A DNA stretch of 19,816 bases from Bacteroidales bacterium UBA3684 (GTDB lineage Bacteria > Bacteroidota > Bacteroidia > Bacteroidales > P3). The notes under the pieces are model-generated. The model worked only from the letters and a program-made list of their open reading frames with translations. It had not been told where the DNA came from and ran no database searches. The stretch lies in the NCBI GenBank assembly GCA_002372855.1, contig DFIZ01000013.1, positions 1 through 19,816 on the forward strand, read 5' to 3'. A program made the position numbers and the translations under genes. Position 1 is the first letter of the stretch. Each line of letters opens with the position of its first letter. Below are positions 15,599 through 19,816 of this stretch, one piece after another.

Positions 15599-15628
15599 AT
15601 TTTTATAACGTTATTAAAATTAGAAAAA

Positions 15629-16186
15629 ATGAAACAACTAAGAATCTTTATGCCATTGTTCCTGTTATCAGGAATAATCCTGTCGAGTTGTTCTGTTTCC
15701 TATCAGGTTGTCTCGAAGAAAGATTTCGATGATGCTGTTTTGGGTGTTAAAAATGAATTAGAAAAACAAGGGTATTTTCAGTCAGGGAGTAGTACGGATT
15801 CAAAGAACCTTCTCCAGGTTGAAGCAACATCTTTTTCGAAGTCTGCGGGGTATGGGACGAAGTTGACTAATGATTATGTGATAATTGATTCATACCGTTT
15901 TATGAAGGATGATGGAAATACGCTAAATTATTCTGTGTCGTATAAGCCAAATGTTCGCAATGGTGTAGCCTTTGTTTCGGATGTGTCTATTGTTGGATGT
16001 GAGACTTCCCTCGCAAAAAACTATGAGACATTATGCGGTGAGAATTCTTCTGTAAAGAAATTGGAATCAATTCCAAGGAATACTCAACTTAAAGTAACGG
16101 ATGCCCTTGGAACATCTCTTGTTATTGGTTTTTTGGGAGCATTCGTAGTCGGGTTTATTGTGTATAAACGGGTTGGTTTGCAATAA
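15629..16186 (+). CDS. Lipoprotein with C-terminal membrane segment, unknown function
   Basis: The product is 185 residues. MKQLRIFMPLFLLSGIILSS ends at lipidated Cys21. A polar middle part follows (SYQVVSKKDFDDAVLGVKNE and a Ser/Asp/Lys-rich strand region with YVIIDSYRFMKDDGNTLNYS). The C-terminus from about residue 159 is a hydrophobic, Gly-spaced segment (GTSLVIGFLGAFVVGFIVYK) ending RVGLQ. A lipid anchor plus a C-terminal membrane or glycine-zipper helix is a less common arrangement. No family is recognised. The start is 30 bases after the previous stop, with palindrome ATAACGTTAT (15605-15614) between them, so it is probably the second gene of the transcript that ends at 16212-16264. Codon use is AT-rich, like its partner. 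Confidence 0.83.
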   Translation: MKQLRIFMPLFLLSGIILSSCSVSYQVVSKKDFDDAVLGVKNELEKQGYFQSGSSTDSKNLLQVEATSFSKSAGYGTKLTNDYVIIDSYRFMKDDGNTLNYSVSYKPNVRNGVAFVSDVSIVGCETSLAKNYETLCGENSSVKKLESIPRNTQLKVTDALGTSLVIGFLGAFVVGFIVYKRVGLQ

Positions 16187-16211
16187 ATACGCAAGAAAAC
16201 GTCCAATTAAA

Positions 16212-16264
16212 CACATCCCGCACCATTGCAGAACCATGTTGCAACGGTGCGGGATGTGGTTTTT
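16212..16264. terminator. Strong terminator, possibly bidirectional
   Basis: A 13-bp perfect stem (16212-16224 CACATCCCGCACC with 16246-16258) continues with one mismatch into five more pairs (TTGCA with TGCAA). On the plus strand it runs into GTTTTTG, ending the lipoprotein transcript. On the minus strand the stem is followed by TTTAATT, so it may also end the toxin transcript. Confidence 0.88.
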
Positions 16265-16294
16265 GTGAAGTTGCGCAGCGAACTGTTATCTTTG
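16262..16294 (+). promoter_or_regulatory. Orphan plus-strand promoter facing the toxin gene
   Basis: TTTG (16262-16265), 21 bases and TATCTTTG (16287-16294) match the Bacteroidetes consensus fully. The -7 box overlaps the last codons of the minus-strand toxin gene. No believable plus-strand gene follows to the end of the window, so a transcript from here would be antisense to toxin and antitoxin. Confidence 0.7.
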
Positions 16295-16603
16295 CGATAT
16301 TATTGTTTTCAGCATGCTGTCATCGCGAAGATTGTTCCATATCATGATTATTACAACCTCTGTTTCGTGTACAGCGTAGATTATGCGTGTGTGCTTTGAG
16401 TGCAGGATGCGGACTGGCTTGCCGTGGTAGTGAAGCTCAGTGTCCAAGGTGCCAAGCTCTGGCATGGATTCAAGAGGATCGATTCTTGCGAAAATATCTT
16501 CCTGTACTCGTTCGGCAGAGCGAGAGCCATGTTCAGTTAGGACATAATTCTTGATTTCTTGCAATTCGTCCCAAGCTTCGTTCAGCCAGATAATGGTTTT
16601 CAT
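16286..16603 (-). CDS. RelE/ParE-type toxin
   Basis: The product is 105 residues, the usual size. It starts MKTIIWLNEAWDELQEIKNY, with VLTEHGSRSAERVQEDIFAR and then IDPLESMPELG. The middle reads VRILHSKHTRIIYAVHETEV and the end is VVIIMIWNNLRDDSMLK. The W-x-x-x-A-x-x-x-L-x-x-I helix, a strand around R(I/V)L, and the closing IWNNLRD are the RelE/ParE superfamily layout. ParE members poison DNA gyrase and RelE members cut mRNA on the ribosome. The two are hard to tell apart by eye; the N-terminal helices look more ParE-like. It overlaps the antitoxin by four bases (ATGA), standard for type II pairs. Confidence 0.85.
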   Translation of the reverse strand: MKTIIWLNEAWDELQEIKNYVLTEHGSRSAERVQEDIFARIDPLESMPELGTLDTELHYHGKPVRILHSKHTRIIYAVHETEVVIIMIWNNLRDDSMLKTIISQR

Positions 16604-16872
16604 GCAAATCGTGCTCTCATTTGACGTTTTACCTCATCATGACTTATTGTCTTGGCAGCGCCCGCATCAAGACGGTCAAGTCTGTCGGTAATAAGTCGCC
16701 GGGCTTCCTCGTAGGAGTAACAGCATGGCTGATCTTTGGCATCCTTCTTGATTTCCTCGGTCACCACGTCCGCCAAACGCTGAAACCACTTCTGGAGGGC
16801 TTCGGTGGTGGAAAGCGAAGGGTCGTATTCACGGAATGCGGCCTGGTCAACGTTTATGGTCAGTGTGCACAT
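16600..16872 (-). CDS. Antitoxin of the RelE/ParE-type pair
   Basis: The product is 90 residues and cytoplasmic. It begins MCTLTINVDQAAFREYDP, a short beta-strand followed by polar residues. A helical, charged middle follows (LADVVTEEIKKDAKDQ), then the tail ITDRLDRLDAGAAKTISHDE with VKRQMRARFA. The GxxxISHDEVxRxxxxRF tail is common in antitoxins that wrap their RelE/ParE partner. I do not recognise the N-terminal DNA-binding family with certainty. Identification therefore rests on the tail, the size and the four-base overlap with the toxin gene. The gene begins 55 bases after the peptidase E stop, with a palindrome (16889-16902) in the gap that may be its operator. Confidence 0.8.
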   Translation of the reverse strand: MCTLTINVDQAAFREYDPSLSTTEALQKWFQRLADVVTEEIKKDAKDQPCCYSYEEARRLITDRLDRLDAGAAKTISHDEVKRQMRARFA

Positions 16873-16888
16873 AATCTATGCGGTTTTG

Positions 16889-16902
16889 TTGCATTAACGC
16901 AA
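16889..16902. promoter_or_regulatory. Possible operator of the toxin-antitoxin genes
   Basis: TTGCATTAACGCAA is a near-palindrome (12 of 14 positions symmetric), 17 bases upstream of the antitoxin start. CAATAA (16900-16905) and TTATTG (16914-16919) form a second inverted pair overlapping it. Type II antitoxins often bind such sites near their start. No TAnnTTTG box is visible here on the minus strand. Confidence 0.4.
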
Positions 16903-16927
16903 TAAGTCGTGTTTTATTGTGTGCCAT

Positions 16928-17677
16928 TTACGCCTTCAGCAGGAAACCCAGGTCGTCCTTCAGGCCGTACTCCTTGGTGTTCTCCATCTTGGTCTTGAAA
17001 ACCTTCATCTTGTTGGGCTTGCCGATGAGGCTCAGCTTGCCGTCCTCGAGCAGCAGGGCCGTGGCCTCGCGGATGGCGGCAACGGTGGCCTTGGGGTTCA
17101 CCATGATGTACTCCTTCAGGCGGTCGTCGCGCGTCTCGCCGCCGTGCTTCGGGTCGAAGAAGTCGGTGTAGTGGGGGTTGATTTGGAACGGCACCAGGCC
17201 CATGCAGTCGAACGAGGCGGGCATCACGATGGGCATGTCGTTGGTCGTGCAGAGCGTGGGACCGGCCACGTTGCTGCCGGCGCTCCAGCCCATATAGGGC
17301 ATACCGTCGAAGGCACGCTGGCGAATGGCCTGCATCAGGCCCGTGCGCTGCAACTCACGGACGAGGTGGAAGGTGTTGCCACCGCCCACGGCCACACAGT
17401 CGGTGTCGTACACCGCGTTGACGGGCAGCGCCTTGTGGTGCACCGAGGTCAGCTTGACGCCGAACTCCTTGTACACCGCGGCCACCTTGGCCTCGTAGGC
17501 GTCGTAGCTCTTGGTCAGCCCGTTGGGGGCCAGGCTCACGCCGGCATAGGGCACGAAGAGCACTTTCTTCACATTGTGCCGACGGCAGAAGTCGGCAATC
17601 ATATCCTTGCACCAGCCGAGGTAAGCCTCGCCGCGCATGGTGCTGTTGCTGATAAGCAGAAGGTTTCTTTTATCCAT
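16928..17677 (-). CDS. pepE: Peptidase E (alpha-aspartyl dipeptidase, S51)
   Basis: The 249-residue cytoplasmic peptidase removes N-terminal aspartate from dipeptides. The nucleophile Ser132 lies in GWSAGSN. Asp147 and His169 (NPHYTDFF) stand at the same spacing from it as the catalytic Asp and His of the Salmonella enzyme. VAVGGGNTFHLVRELQRTGL, the glycine-rich segment before the nucleophile, is also typical. Length is a little above the roughly 230 residues of the enteric enzyme because of the C-terminal part (KMKVFKTKMENTKEYGLKDD). The start is 20 bases after the gyrB stop with no terminator or promoter between, so the two are probably co-transcribed. Confidence 0.93.
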   Translation of the reverse strand: MDKRNLLLISNSTMRGEAYLGWCKDMIADFCRRHNVKKVLFVPYAGVSLAPNGLTKSYDAYEAKVAAVYKEFGVKLTSVHHKALPVNAVYDTDCVAVGGGNTFHLVRELQRTGLMQAIRQRAFDGMPYMGWSAGSNVAGPTLCTTNDMPIVMPASFDCMGLVPFQINPHYTDFFDPKHGGETRDDRLKEYIMVNPKATVAAIREATALLLEDGKLSLIGKPNKMKVFKTKMENTKEYGLKDDLGFLLKA

Positions 17678-17697
17678 ATAATTACAATTTTCAAATT

Positions 17698-19770
<2,073 letters not shown>

Positions 19771-19816
19771 TCACCGCTTGCCACCCAACACCCCACCTCC
19801 GACCTACCAAATTCGG

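Overview
The window looks like the chromosome of a member of the Bacteroidales; the genus cannot be read from it. The evidence is the Bacteroidetes promoter form (TTTG, 19-21 bases, TAnnTTTG) seen several times, the lack of Shine-Dalgarno sites, a secreted protein with a type IX sorting tail, SPII lipoproteins, a DUF6266 gene and a short-form GyrB. Most coding DNA is G+C rich with strong third-position C/G use; the stretch from about 14.86 to 16.9 kb is visibly AT-richer.

Layout. 1-404 (-): start of a DUF6266-type protein running off the left edge. 405-997: non-coding, with a purine-rich repeat, 48-bp and 22-bp direct repeats and a promoter. 998-4210 (+): large secreted beta-propeller-like protein with a C-terminal sorting domain, closed by a terminator. 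4306-5583 (+): tyrS. 5593-5780: nested palindromic element. 5781-6767 (-): secreted protein of unknown function. 6918-11721 (+): three transporters, namely an MFS permease, a sodium/solute symporter of the NSS family and a MATE exporter; NSS and MATE are one base apart. 11722-12141: non-coding, with convergent terminators and a second copy of the purine-rich repeat. 14844-12142 (-): compact four-gene operon of endonuclease IV (nfo), an unknown lipoprotein, a PepSY-like lipoprotein and a DUF2461 protein. 14898-14965: back-to-back divergent promoters. 14967-15199: long structured leader or small RNA. 15200-16186 (+): two lipoprotein genes and a strong terminator. 16872-16286 (-): type II toxin-antitoxin pair with a RelE/ParE-type toxin. 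17677-16928 (-): peptidase E. 19662-17698 (-): gyrB with a good promoter.

How the genes work together. gyrB, pepE and the toxin-antitoxin pair run in the same direction with small gaps. The nfo operon joins base-excision repair to envelope lipoproteins. The two lipoproteins at 15.2-16.2 kb sit behind a roughly 230-base leader. That leader can fold into a long nested hairpin, and one of its arms could alternatively pair just upstream of the lipoprotein start codon.

The most unusual signals are this leader and a well-formed plus-strand promoter at 16262-16294 that has no plus-strand gene downstream and points antisense into the toxin gene. I found no clear tRNA, rRNA, CRISPR array, transposase or phage gene.
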